From Bacillota bacterium (GTDB lineage Bacteria; Bacillota; Sulfobacillia; JAJZYS01; JAJZLH01), in contig JAJZLY010000029.1 in assembly GCA_021850485.1 (NCBI GenBank), positions 16,364-80,363 on the forward strand: a DNA stretch of 64,000 bases, read 5' to 3'. Position 1 is the stretch's first letter, and every line of letters starts with the position of its first letter. Shown here in pieces: positions 49,935 to 58,727 of the stretch. A model generated the notes under the pieces. It ran no database searches and was not told the DNA's origin. It saw nothing but the letters and a program-made list of their open reading frames with translations. A program made the position numbers and the translations under genes.

Positions 49935-50912
49935 TCAAACCTCCCTTGGACTCAACTGGCCGAGTGACTCGGAAATGTGGTCCACCAGGTGCCCACGCAC
50001 GGCCTGGGCGGCATGTCGGATCAGCCGGGCGATGTCTTGAGGCTCGCTGCGGCCGTGGCCCGGTACTGCGACGGCCCGCACACCCAGCAAGAGGAGGGGA
50101 TCCAAAGACCGGGTAATGTCCTGCATCGGCCGCAGAAAGCCGCGCATCCGGCTGGCGGCCGCCTCCGGCAATTGATCGGTCAAGGAGCCGATCAAGGTGG
50201 CTAGGCCCTCCATCCACTTGATCATCAGGTTGCCGACAAAGCCCTCGGCGACCAGGACGTCCGCACGGTCGGCGGGAATGTCAACCGGCTCGACATAGCC
50301 AACAAAGTTCAAACCGCTGTCCTGAAGGCGGGCTCTGGCATCTGCGATCTCAGGCGTTCCCTTGCCTTCCTCGACGCCGTTGCAGAGCAGGGCAACCCGC
50401 GGTCGCGGGATGTTGCGGACCGCCTGCATGTACGCCACGCCCAGGGCTGCAAAGACGGCCAGGTCGGTGCCGCGCACTCGGGCGTTGGCCCCCATGTCCA
50501 GCAACAGGGGCGGATTGGTCATGGGCAAGGGCAGTGTTGTGCCCGCCGGAATGCGGTTTACCTCCGGAAAGGTGCCAAAGGCCCAGCGGGCGGCGATCAT
50601 CGTGGCTCCAGTGTGACCGGCGGAGACGAAGGCATCGGCCTGATGGCGCTGCACCAGCTGGGCCGCCAGCCCGACAGACAGGTCCGGCTCGGCGCGCAGC
50701 AGGTGGGCCGGGTGCCCACCATCGGGCAAGGCGCCTGCCGAAGGCACCGGATGGAGCCGTGGCTGACCAGAACTCTCTGGTTGCCCGTCGCCAACCAGCA
50801 TGACCTCCAGGGACATGTCGTCGGCTAAGGCGAGGAGGGCACCTGCTGTGGTGGTTGCAAGGCCGCGGTCACCGCCGTAGCCGTCCAGGGCCACTCGTAC
50901 CAGATCCGCCAC
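49935..50912 (-). CDS. plsX: Phosphate acyltransferase PlsX
   Basis: 325 residues. It makes acyl-phosphate from acyl-ACP for PlsY. The N-terminus reads VALDGYGGDRG where the family normally has D-AMGGDHAP, so the first motif has drifted. Family motifs remain in the middle and C-terminus: LLDMGANARVRG, LLCNGVEEGKGT, and VAEGFVGNLMIKWMEGL. GTG 50912 follows AGGAGGTGAGC; the ORF-track extension to 51098 is upstream noise. First gene of the plsX-degV-fakA-like operon. Confidence 0.88.
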   Translation of the reverse strand: MADLVRVALDGYGGDRGLATTTAGALLALADDMSLEVMLVGDGQPESSGQPRLHPVPSAGALPDGGHPAHLLRAEPDLSVGLAAQLVQRHQADAFVSAGHTGATMIAARWAFGTFPEVNRIPAGTTLPLPMTNPPLLLDMGANARVRGTDLAVFAALGVAYMQAVRNIPRPRVALLCNGVEEGKGTPEIADARARLQDSGLNFVGYVEPVDIPADRADVLVAEGFVGNLMIKWMEGLATLIGSLTDQLPEAAASRMRGFLRPMQDITRSLDPLLLLGVRAVAVPGHGRSEPQDIARLIRHAAQAVRGHLVDHISESLGQLSPREV

Positions 50913-50976
50913 TCGCTCACCTCCTAAAAATCGAAAGGTGATTCCCTCTTGGCAGGTGGACTCCTGCGCCCGCCCT

Positions 50977-52167
50977 TCAGACAGGTGATTCGTGGGTCCG
51001 ACCCCGCACCCGGTCGAACAAGATGGCGCTGAGGACGGAAATGCTGGCGACCGACCCCCAAAGCCCCCAGGCTCCGCCCTGGTCCAGGGCAAATCCACCG
51101 GCCAGCGGGCCGGCGCCAGAGCCCATCTGATTGGCCAGTGAGAGGAGAGACAAAGCCCGACCGCGATGGTGCGGCGCGGCCACCAGCGTGGCCCAAGTCG
51201 TCACCGACGGGTTGACCAGGTTCTCGCCGACCGTGATCACCAGCACGGAAAGGCCAAATGGCCACACCTGGTGCCACAGCCCCAGGGATCCAAAGCCCAC
51301 CGCGTATGCCGCCATGCCCACCGCCAACACCCGCTCCAAGCGGATGTTGGCGACCAGGCGCGATAGCGGAACCTGAAGCAGGACCACGAACAGGGCATTT
51401 TCGGCAGCCAGGAAGCCAAAGTCGGCGACTGGGGCCTTTAGATGCAGGACCAAATAGCCGGGGAGTACCCAGTACAACTGGCTATACACTAGGTACATGA
51501 GGGCCGTGATCGCCGCGAAGGGGTACAGCGGCCGCTCCACCTGCAACAGGTGGCGAAGCCCGCGCTCAAGCGGACGAAATCCCGGCACAGGCAGTGTTTC
51601 TCGCCGCAACAAAAGCCCCATGCCGACGGCAAAGCCCACCATCAGGCCTCCTGAGACGACGAACAAGAGCGTGAATGACTGACTGACCAGAAACGCCCCC
51701 AGCATCGGACCGATGATGATGCCGGTGTTGCTTGCCACGCGCGCCAAGCTGAAGGCCTCCAGCAGCCTCGGACCTGGTACCAGGTCTGCGATCAGGGCTT
51801 GCGAGGCGGGATTGGCCAAGACCAAGGCCATGGCTCTCAGCGCGATCGCCGCGACAATCACCGGAGCGGCGCTGGCCAAGCCGGCAACAACTGTCAGCAG
51901 GCCGCCGCCGACCAACGACGCGATGATCGCCGGCAGCCGCCCCCAGCGGTCTACCAACACGCCGCCGAACAGCAGTACGACGGACTGGCAGGCAGCCAGC
52001 AGCAGCAAGACAGCACCAACTGCCGTCAGGGAGATGCCCAGCCGCACGTGCAAGAAGACAGTCAAAAACGGGAAGAACAAGGACGTTCCGATGGCGTTTA
52101 ACAGCCGGCCGCCGAACAAGATCCAAAAGGCGCGAGGAAGTCCCGGCGGAAACCAATGCCGGAACAT
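50977..52167 (-). CDS. MFS transporter
   Basis: 396 residues with 12 hydrophobic spans. GGVLVDRWGRLPAIIAS near residue 70 is motif A of the major facilitator superfamily, and RVASNTGIIIGPMLGAFLV fits the exporter motif C region. It is probably an efflux pump of the DHA1 type; the substrate is unknown. It starts immediately after the stop of the CBS-ACT gene, with its ribosome binding site inside that gene, so they are co-transcribed. Confidence 0.82.
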   Translation of the reverse strand: MFRHWFPPGLPRAFWILFGGRLLNAIGTSLFFPFLTVFLHVRLGISLTAVGAVLLLLAACQSVVLLFGGVLVDRWGRLPAIIASLVGGGLLTVVAGLASAAPVIVAAIALRAMALVLANPASQALIADLVPGPRLLEAFSLARVASNTGIIIGPMLGAFLVSQSFTLLFVVSGGLMVGFAVGMGLLLRRETLPVPGFRPLERGLRHLLQVERPLYPFAAITALMYLVYSQLYWVLPGYLVLHLKAPVADFGFLAAENALFVVLLQVPLSRLVANIRLERVLAVGMAAYAVGFGSLGLWHQVWPFGLSVLVITVGENLVNPSVTTWATLVAAPHHRGRALSLLSLANQMGSGAGPLAGGFALDQGGAWGLWGSVASISVLSAILFDRVRGRTHESPV

Positions 52168-52767
52168 CTAGTCGATGACCGAAAACCCGTGCTCGTGAAG
52201 TGCCTGAACTGCCTTCTTGGCGTGTGCGGCGTCGATTTTCACAACGACGTGCGACAAGTCGGCCACCCGCGGATTGCTGATGAACAACGAGAGCACATTG
52301 GCGCCTGCTTCGGCCAGCACTTTGAGCAACCGCGCCAGCTGGCCCGGGGCATTCATCAGGGCCAGGTGCAGGCGCGGGTTTTGCGAATCCAGGGCCAAGA
52401 TGTCCGCCACAAATGTGTCCACCTGTTCCCAGGTCACCAGCCCGGCGTAGTTGCCGTGGTCGACCACGGGTAAGACCCGCTGACGCTGGTGCATGAGCAC
52501 CTCAACCGCGTGGTCGACCGGATCGTCCGGCTTCAGAGGCGGCGGCTGGATCATCGCCTGGCGCACTTCGACTTGATCGATGTCGTGGCCGGCGATCGCC
52601 TGCAAGGCGATCTCCCAGCGTGAGATCACCCCGGCGTAGGCGCCAGCCTCGACCACGGCCAGCCCGCTGACCGCCAAGTCGTCCATCCTCGACCAAGCCA
52701 GGCGCAGGGTCTGTTCCGGGCTGATCGTCGCCTTCTCCTGGGTGAGCATGACATGGCTCACGTTCAC
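52168..52767 (-). CDS. CBS-domain pair plus ACT domain protein (AcuB-like)
   Basis: About 200 residues. Two CBS motifs (VMLTQEKATISPEQTLRLAWSRM... and MIQPPPLKPDDPVDHAVEVLMHQRQRVLPVVDHG) bind adenine nucleotides. A C-terminal ACT-like domain (NAPGQLARLLKVLAEAGANVLSLFIS) follows. This layout is that of AcuB, a regulator linked to acetoin/acetate metabolism, but no acuA or acuC is near. The start is uncertain; GTG 52767 or 52761 behind AAGGAGATGG is more likely than the ORF-track 52845. Confidence 0.78.
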   Translation of the reverse strand: MNVSHVMLTQEKATISPEQTLRLAWSRMDDLAVSGLAVVEAGAYAGVISRWEIALQAIAGHDIDQVEVRQAMIQPPPLKPDDPVDHAVEVLMHQRQRVLPVVDHGNYAGLVTWEQVDTFVADILALDSQNPRLHLALMNAPGQLARLLKVLAEAGANVLSLFISNPRVADLSHVVVKIDAAHAKKAVQALHEHGFSVID

Positions 52768-52928
52768 GTCAGATATCCATCTCCTTAGCAAACTGGGCTC
52801 GGCCAGCCCTAGATCTGGGCGGCATTCGACGGTGCCAGGTGGCATTCCTCGCTCCTGTCGAAGTCACAAGGGCCCAGCTGACGGCTTGCCTATTGCTCGG
52901 TGGTAGTAGCCAGCAGTAGCGTTTAGGC

Positions 52929-53507
52929 GTGAATACAGTACGCGCACTGGCTCAGTGCCTCGAACAGGGAGCTGATCTGCAGACGCCGCCCGGCTACCGA
53001 CCGGCCGGCGTTGTGGCGCTGTTGCATGGGAGGGCCGGCGATCCGTGGTTGCTGTTCACTCGCCGCCACGGAGCTCTTCCCGACCACCCCGGCCAGATCA
53101 GCTTCCCAGGAGGCGCGTTGGAGCCAGGAGAGGACTTCTGGCAGGCGGCTTGCCGCGAATGCGGAGAAGAAGTGGGGCTCAATCCAGTTGGCGGCGAGCC
53201 CCTGGGCCGCCTGACACCAGTTCCGATTGCTGTCAGCCGGTTCTTCGTCGTGCCCTTTGTGGTGTACATGCCGGGCCAACCGGATCTTCGGAACACCTGG
53301 TCTGAGGCCGAGGTGGTTGAGGTGTTCAGCCACCCGCTTTCCCAACTGGGCGCACTGCGGCGGCTGGAGGAGGTTCACCTGCAGGGCCGCGGCTTCGGCA
53401 TGTGGCCGGTATTCGACCTGCCTGAAGGCAAACTGTGGGGGGCCACCGCCATCATGACGGATCAGTTGCTCAGCTTCTGGCACGCTACCAGCCGCCCGGT
53501 CGCATGA
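52929..53507 (+). CDS. Nudix hydrolase, CoA pyrophosphatase type
   Basis: 192 residues. The Nudix box is GGALEPGEDFWQAACRECGEEVG, and the CoA-specific segment LFTRRHGALPDHPGQISFPGG precedes it (NudL/YeaB type). It cleaves CoA or its derivatives to 4'-phosphopantetheine and 3',5'-ADP. The usual hydrophobic residue after RE is Cys, a mild variation. GTG start. Its stop overlaps the next gene (ATGA). Confidence 0.85.
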   Translation: MNTVRALAQCLEQGADLQTPPGYRPAGVVALLHGRAGDPWLLFTRRHGALPDHPGQISFPGGALEPGEDFWQAACRECGEEVGLNPVGGEPLGRLTPVPIAVSRFFVVPFVVYMPGQPDLRNTWSEAEVVEVFSHPLSQLGALRRLEEVHLQGRGFGMWPVFDLPEGKLWGATAIMTDQLLSFWHATSRPVA

Positions 53508-54442
53508 GCAAAGTCCGCAGGGCAGCCCTGGTCTTCGAGCTGTTGATGGCCGGCGTGGTGGTGGTATGGGGCTTAAATTATGTAAACGTCAAATTTGGGA
53601 CGTTGGTCTGGACGCCGTTTGCCTTCACCTGGGTGCGCTTTGCGTTGGTCGCTGTGATCAGTGCGGGTTGGCTCTTGTTTCGCCGCCAGCCCTTGCCCTC
53701 TGGCCGAGACCTGCTCAGTTACCTTTTGGTGGGCGCACTTGGCATCAGCGTCTACCAGATCTTGTTCGCCGTTGGTGACCATGACACAACCGCCAGCGCC
53801 ACCGGATTTCTGTTGGCCGTGTCGCCGGTGTTCACGGTGCTCTACATGGCCCTGGTCCGCCGCCAGCCGCATCGTCTGAGCCAATGGCTGGGGGTCAGCT
53901 TGTCCCTGTGTGGCGTGGGGCTGCTCGTCATCGGCCAGCCAGCCTCGCCGTTCGCACCAAACCCCCTGCTGGGAGACCTTCTGGATGTCTTGGCAGCCTT
54001 GACTTGGGCGGCCTACACCGTCATCTCCCAACCGCTGGTGGAGCGGCATGATCCGTTCGAAGTCATGCTTTGGAGCACCATCTTCGGCTTCTTGGTGCTC
54101 TCGGTGGCTCTGCCCGTGACGGGGATGCCGCCCGTCACCGGGATCCCGCTCGCGAGTTGGCTGGCTATCGCTTTTGCGGTGGGCCCAGTCACCCTGTTCG
54201 GCCTAGGGGTGTGGCAAATTGGTGTCCGCCAGCTTGGCCCGACCGCCGTTTCCGTGTACATCAACGCCATGCCGGTGGTCGGGGCGATTGCGGCGCACCT
54301 GGCTTTGGGCGAGGCCTTCGGCTGGCTGGAGGGGCTTGGTGCAGCCGTGGTGCTCTGTGGCCTGGTGCTGACCAGGCGGCCGGCGGCTACAGCCAGAGTG
54401 GCCGTTGGCCAGCCGACTGTGGAGGTCGAGGCTGACTCCTGA
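53504..54442 (+). CDS. EamA/DMT-family transporter
   Basis: 312 residues, ten spans in two EamA repeats: VVWGLNYVNVKFGTLVWTPFAFTWVRF in the first, and GVWQIGVRQLGPTAVSVYINAMPVVGAIAAHLALGE in the second. It exports a metabolite of unknown identity. It resembles the EamA protein at 34.6-35.5 kb only at family level. ATG 53504 overlaps the Nudix stop, so the two are coupled. Confidence 0.82.
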   Translation: MSKVRRAALVFELLMAGVVVVWGLNYVNVKFGTLVWTPFAFTWVRFALVAVISAGWLLFRRQPLPSGRDLLSYLLVGALGISVYQILFAVGDHDTTASATGFLLAVSPVFTVLYMALVRRQPHRLSQWLGVSLSLCGVGLLVIGQPASPFAPNPLLGDLLDVLAALTWAAYTVISQPLVERHDPFEVMLWSTIFGFLVLSVALPVTGMPPVTGIPLASWLAIAFAVGPVTLFGLGVWQIGVRQLGPTAVSVYINAMPVVGAIAAHLALGEAFGWLEGLGAAVVLCGLVLTRRPAATARVAVGQPTVEVEADS

Positions 54443-54503
54443 GAGATGATCGAGGGGACCCAAGTTCCACTGGTCGGGTGCCGGCGGTTGAGGAGGCGAC
54501 AAC

Positions 54504-55190
54504 ATGGCAGAGAGAGCGGGCCTGGTCCAACCGCTGGTGTTAGGTGCCGGCCTGGGCCGCCGATTCGGCGCCGACGGTGGCAAACTGACCGCCCCGTTGG
54601 CGGGGGTACCCTTGATCAGCCATCTGCTGGCCGCCTTGGAGCGATCCGCCGAGCGCCATCTGGTCGCCCAGCCGCTACTGGTTGTGCAGCCGCAGGCGGC
54701 ACCCCTGATCGCACTGGCCCGAGCCCATGGCTGTCTGGTGGAGACGGTGTCCTCGGATGCGCTCTCAACGTCTTTGAGAGCTGGTGTGAGCGCCCGGCCG
54801 GACGCAGCAGCCTGGCTGATGCTGCTGGCCGACCAGCCGTTCTCGACGGCCGTCCACTGGCGGCCCCTGATCGTGCGCTGGCAAGCGGGCGCCCAGGCCG
54901 TATTTTCGGATGGCGGATATGGGCCCCAGCCGCCGGCGATCTTCGATCACAGCCTGGGTGAACTGCTTAGGAATCTGACCGGTGACCGAGGCGCCTCCCA
55001 ACTGATCGGCCGGCTGAATCAGCCCCCGGCGGTGGTGCGGTTTTCGCCGGGGCTGTGGATGCGTGACATCGACACCAGACAGGATCTGCTTGAGATCGAA
55101 GGGCAGATCAAAGCCAGGCAGCGAGGACGGACGCCAGGTCTGGCCGGGGGTGGAGGGAAAGGGCCAGGGTCAGCCGGATCCGCACCTTGA
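54504..55190 (+). CDS. MobA-like nucleotidyltransferase
   Basis: 228 residues. An N-terminal nucleotide-binding loop LVLGAGLGRRFGADGGKL, LLADQPFS near residue 110, and a C-terminal acidic segment RDIDTRQDL resemble MobA/MocA-type molybdopterin nucleotidyltransferases. The motif has AGLGRRFG rather than LAAGxSxRMG, so the exact substrate is uncertain. The last ~28 codons are Gly/Pro-rich and overlap the 3' end of the convergent asparaginase gene by 83 bases. Confidence 0.7.
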   Translation: MAERAGLVQPLVLGAGLGRRFGADGGKLTAPLAGVPLISHLLAALERSAERHLVAQPLLVVQPQAAPLIALARAHGCLVETVSSDALSTSLRAGVSARPDAAAWLMLLADQPFSTAVHWRPLIVRWQAGAQAVFSDGGYGPQPPAIFDHSLGELLRNLTGDRGASQLIGRLNQPPAVVRFSPGLWMRDIDTRQDLLEIEGQIKARQRGRTPGLAGGGGKGPGSAGSAP

Positions 55191-56064
55191 GGCCCGGGCC
55201 ATCGGCGATCAGGATGCCCGACTTTTGCAGGTCCGACTCCGCACCCACGGCACCGTAGGTGTGGCGTAGCGACGGTCCCGATCCCGTACGGCTGGTGACC
55301 GCAACCACCTTGCCGGCCTGCACGCTGTGGCGCAGCAACGGCCCCAGTTTCGCCGGTAGGTGGCCGCCGCCGGTGCCTTCCAGCACCAAGCCATCGCCGG
55401 CCAGAGCGGCCTCCACCAGTGCCAGATCGACATCAAGGGGCACTCGGATCAGATGCACCCTGGCGGTGACCTCAGTTGCCGGCAGGAGAGGCGGCGGGCC
55501 GATGCGACGGGCGATCAGCACCCTGCCCTCGGCGACTAGGCCAAGCGGCCCCCAATCTGGCGAGGCGAAGGTCGACGGTCGCTGGCTGTGGGACTTGGTA
55601 ACGGCTGAGGCCCCATGAATTTCGCCGCCCATCACGACCAGAACGCCCAAGCCGACCGCCTCCGGCGCCCGGGCCACGGCCAGGGCATCTTGCAGATTGG
55701 CCGGGCCGTCCTTGCCGGGAAGGTCGGCGTGGCGCATGGCGCCCGTGATCACCACGGGATGGGGCCAGGCGTGGAGGAGATGGAGGGTGTACGCCACCTC
55801 CTCTATGGTGTCGGTGCCTTGACTGATCACGCACCCGGTGTAGCCCTCTTGCTCAAAAGCCCGGCGAATCCGGGCTGCCAGTGCCAACAAGTCGGCGAAG
55901 GTGAGGTCAGAACTGGCGGTCATCCCGACATCCTCCGCCACCGTGTCCGCCCCTCCGTCAATCTGTGCCAGAAGTTCTCCGGCGCCCAGGGTGGAACGGA
56001 CCAGGTGATCCGGGCCAAATGTGCAGGCGATGGTTCCGCCTAGCCCCAGATATAAGATCGGCAT
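55108..56064 (-). CDS. L-asparaginase
   Basis: 318 residues. It hydrolyses asparagine to aspartate and ammonia. The catalytic threonines lie in GLGGTIACTF near the N-terminus and SQGTDTIEEVAYTLH near residue 90, with the lysine in VTKSHSQRPSTF near residue 170. No signal peptide is seen, so it is cytosolic. ATG 56064 follows AAGGAGGACACC; the ORF-track start at 56271 would extend through the divergent promoter. Its 3' end overlaps the mobA-like gene tail to tail. Confidence 0.88.
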   Translation of the reverse strand: MPILYLGLGGTIACTFGPDHLVRSTLGAGELLAQIDGGADTVAEDVGMTASSDLTFADLLALAARIRRAFEQEGYTGCVISQGTDTIEEVAYTLHLLHAWPHPVVITGAMRHADLPGKDGPANLQDALAVARAPEAVGLGVLVVMGGEIHGASAVTKSHSQRPSTFASPDWGPLGLVAEGRVLIARRIGPPPLLPATEVTARVHLIRVPLDVDLALVEAALAGDGLVLEGTGGGHLPAKLGPLLRHSVQAGKVVAVTSRTGSGPSLRHTYGAVGAESDLQKSGILIADGPGLKVRIRLTLALSLHPRPDLASVLAAWL

Positions 56065-56230
56065 GGTGTCCTCCTTAAGAGCGTGGTCCCAGGGCGCGGC
56101 GGGTATGAAGGAAGAGATTTGGCGCTGCCCGACTGGGCCCCTGCTTGACCGTCCCTGGCCCAGGGCGCACCCTGAGTTGTGGCAACAGAGGACCGGGATG
56201 GTGCGCGTGTGATCCGAAGGAGGCGTCCTT

Positions 56231-56728
56231 GTGGCGATCGGCGAGAGCGGTACCGAAACTCCCCCCAGCACTGACTTTCGTCCCCTTTACGTGGCGGCTG
56301 CGGCCGTGGCCGTGGTCGGAGTGGTGGCGGACCTGAGCATCGCGCCGGGTACCACCTTGAACGTGGTCGGCGTGGTGGTCGACGTCGGCCTGGCCGTGGT
56401 GATCACCTTGGCCGCGGTACGGGCCAAGCAACATGGCAAGTCGGCGGCGCTGATCTCCGCCGCTTGCGGTGCCATCTATGGAGTGATCAGTGGGCTCGCC
56501 ACCATATTGCTTCCTGGGATGGTGGCCGCCGAGCGACGGGCGCTGGCCGCTCAGCCTGTTTCGGCTACCAACGCGGCCGCCCAGCAGCAGGCCATCGCCT
56601 TCATCACGTCTGCAAGCGGCCGGACGATCGAATTGGTATTGCTGGTGATCGGCAGTGCCTTGCTGGCCATGGTCTGGGGTGGACTGGTCAGCCTGTTCGT
56701 GAAGAGGTCAGATGCGACCGAGGTCTGA
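56231..56728 (+). CDS. Membrane protein of unknown function upstream of an ABC transporter
   Basis: 165 residues with about four hydrophobic spans (~18-38, ~45-62, ~75-97, ~130-155), a basic cytosolic turn RAKQHGKSAAL, and an Ala/Gln-rich outer loop. I recognise no family. GTG 56231 follows GAAGGAGGCGTCC. It overlaps the ABC transporter gene by 17 bases, so the two are likely functionally linked. Confidence 0.7.
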   Translation: MAIGESGTETPPSTDFRPLYVAAAAVAVVGVVADLSIAPGTTLNVVGVVVDVGLAVVITLAAVRAKQHGKSAALISAACGAIYGVISGLATILLPGMVAAERRALAAQPVSATNAAAQQQAIAFITSASGRTIELVLLVIGSALLAMVWGGLVSLFVKRSDATEV

Positions 56729-58724
56729 GTCGGCTGATCGGCCCGTACTGGAAGCCGCCGGTGTCTCGCGCAGTTATCGGCGGGGCCAGGAGACGGTTGA
56801 AGCGGTTAGAGATGTTTCGCTGGCGATCGTTCCCGGTGAGCTGACGCTGATCCTGGGCCCTTCTGGCGGCGGCAAGTCCACGTTGCTGCACCTACTGGGA
56901 GGCATGGACCGGCCGACCAAGGGTGAAGTGCGCAGTCAGGGCGTGGCGGTCAGCCGGCTGCCGGCGGAGGCGCTGGCCGTGTTTCGGCGGCGCCAGATCG
57001 GTTTCGTGTTTCAGTCCTTCTACTTATTGCCGCACCTCACTGCCGCCGACAACGTGGCGATGCCTTTGCTGCTGGACAACGTGCCCAGTGCCCGCCGGCG
57101 CCAGCGCGCCCAGCAGCTTTTGACACAGGTGGGCCTTGCCGATCGGGCCGAGTTCTATCCGGGCCAACTCTCTGGCGGCGAGGCGCAGCGCGTGGCCATC
57201 GCCCGGGCCTTGGCCGCCGATCCACCGATCTTGATCGCTGACGAGCCGACCGGGGACCTGGACTCGGCCAGCGGCCAACAGGTGATGGAGCTTCTGGCCG
57301 GCCTGGCCCATCAGGAGCGGCGGGCGGTGGTGGTGGTCACCCACAATGAGTCCTTTGTGCCTCTGGCCGACCGGGTGTTCCGGATCAGAGACGGTCGCCT
57401 CAGTGGCGACGACAGTGCCAAGACCACCGTGGCGGCGAGTCAGGCGCCCATGACCGCCGGACCCAGGCCGGTGGCCGCCTTGGTCGGCCTGGCACTGAAG
57501 GCGGCTTGGCGCCGTCCCAGCCGATCGATTCTCACTGGATTAGGCGTCGCCGTGGGCATCGCCGCCATGGTGCTCTTGGTGTCGGTGGGGGCCGGCCTCT
57601 CCCAGCGGGTGACCCAGTCGATCTTGAGCGAGGGCCCGCTCACCACCATCTTTGTCAGTCCCCAGGCGGCCAGCGCCGGCAGCTCCAGCTTGTTCACCGG
57701 CAGCGCCACCAGCGGGCCGACTCACCCTATCTTTGCCTCCACCATCAAGAGCCTGGGGTCGCTGCCGGGGGCGGTGGGGGCTTGGGCCGAGGTCGACTTG
57801 ATCGGCCGGGCGATGGCTCATAGCCGGCAGACGCTGATCGTGGTCACCGCCCTGCCGCCGCAGGCCCTATGGCCGGACAAAGTGGCACCAACCCTCAGTC
57901 AAGGACGCTTGCCGCTAAGGACCGGACAGGCCGCGATCAGCGCCAGCATCGGCAAGGCCCTGTTTCCGGCCATAACCACCCCCAAGGGATGGCTTGGCAA
58001 GCAGATATCGGTGGCGGTCTCGGCCTCTACCGGCCAGGGCGGCAGCGGTTTCGCGCCGCTGGCCCAAGCGGCGCTGACAGTGCGCACGTTTACCGTCAGT
58101 GGAGTGCTGGCGGCGGGGCTTGGGTCGGCACAGGTGGCGATCCCTTATCCCCAGGGCGTCGCCTGGTTCACCTCCGGGGCGGCCAAGGGCACCATTGCCA
58201 GTTACCCCGGCGCCGAGGTGGTGGCCGGATCGGCTGGCCAGGTGAGTGCCCTGGCCAACCGCATCACCAAGCTTGGCTTTGGCGTGACGTCCATGTCGTC
58301 GATCGTTACGCAGGTCCAGTCTGCCTTCAGCACGGTGGAGGTGGGGCTGGGAGTGGTCGGCGGCATCGCCCTGGTGGTGGCCGGCCTGATGATCGCAGTG
58401 GTGATGGCGATGGCGGTGTTGGAACGCAGGCGCGAAATCGGAGTGCTCCGGGCGCTTGGCTCAACCACTGCCGACGTGTTCTTTTTGTTTCTCACCGAGG
58501 CAACGCTGGTCGGATTTGCCGGTGCGGCCGTCGGATTGCTGATCGGGTGGAGCCTGGGCAAGCTGGCCGAGGCGGTGCTCGCCCAGCCCGGACTGTTTTT
58601 GGTCCAGATCTGGCTGGCGGTGTTGGCACTTGTCCTGGGCACGGTGGTGGCCCTGGTGGCCGGGGCCATCCCGGCCGGCCGGGCCGCCCGGCTTAATCCG
58701 GTCGAGGCGCTGCGCCAGGACTGA
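56712..58724 (+). CDS. MacB-like ABC transporter, fused ATPase and permease
   Basis: 670 residues. The ATPase (~15-230) has Walker [10 protein letters not shown], signature [15 protein letters not shown] and Walker [12 protein letters not shown] with a LolD/MacB-type layout. The permease (~255-670) has a first span near [15 protein letters not shown], a large extracytoplasmic domain, and three spans at the end including the FtsX segment ([27 protein letters not shown]). Such fusions export peptides or lipoproteins, or act mechanically on cell-envelope factors. No MacA-like partner is adjacent. It starts inside the preceding membrane-protein gene. Confidence 0.88.
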   Translation: MRPRSESADRPVLEAAGVSRSYRRGQETVEAVRDVSLAIVPGELTLILGPSGGGKSTLLHLLGGMDRPTKGEVRSQGVAVSRLPAEALAVFRRRQIGFVFQSFYLLPHLTAADNVAMPLLLDNVPSARRRQRAQQLLTQVGLADRAEFYPGQLSGGEAQRVAIARALAADPPILIADEPTGDLDSASGQQVMELLAGLAHQERRAVVVVTHNESFVPLADRVFRIRDGRLSGDDSAKTTVAASQAPMTAGPRPVAALVGLALKAAWRRPSRSILTGLGVAVGIAAMVLLVSVGAGLSQRVTQSILSEGPLTTIFVSPQAASAGSSSLFTGSATSGPTHPIFASTIKSLGSLPGAVGAWAEVDLIGRAMAHSRQTLIVVTALPPQALWPDKVAPTLSQGRLPLRTGQAAISASIGKALFPAITTPKGWLGKQISVAVSASTGQGGSGFAPLAQAALTVRTFTVSGVLAAGLGSAQVAIPYPQGVAWFTSGAAKGTIASYPGAEVVAGSAGQVSALANRITKLGFGVTSMSSIVTQVQSAFSTVEVGLGVVGGIALVVAGLMIAVVMAMAVLERRREIGVLRALGSTTADVFFLFLTEATLVGFAGAAVGLLIGWSLGKLAEAVLAQPGLFLVQIWLAVLALVLGTVVALVAGAIPAGRAARLNPVEALRQD

Positions 58725-58727
58725 AGA

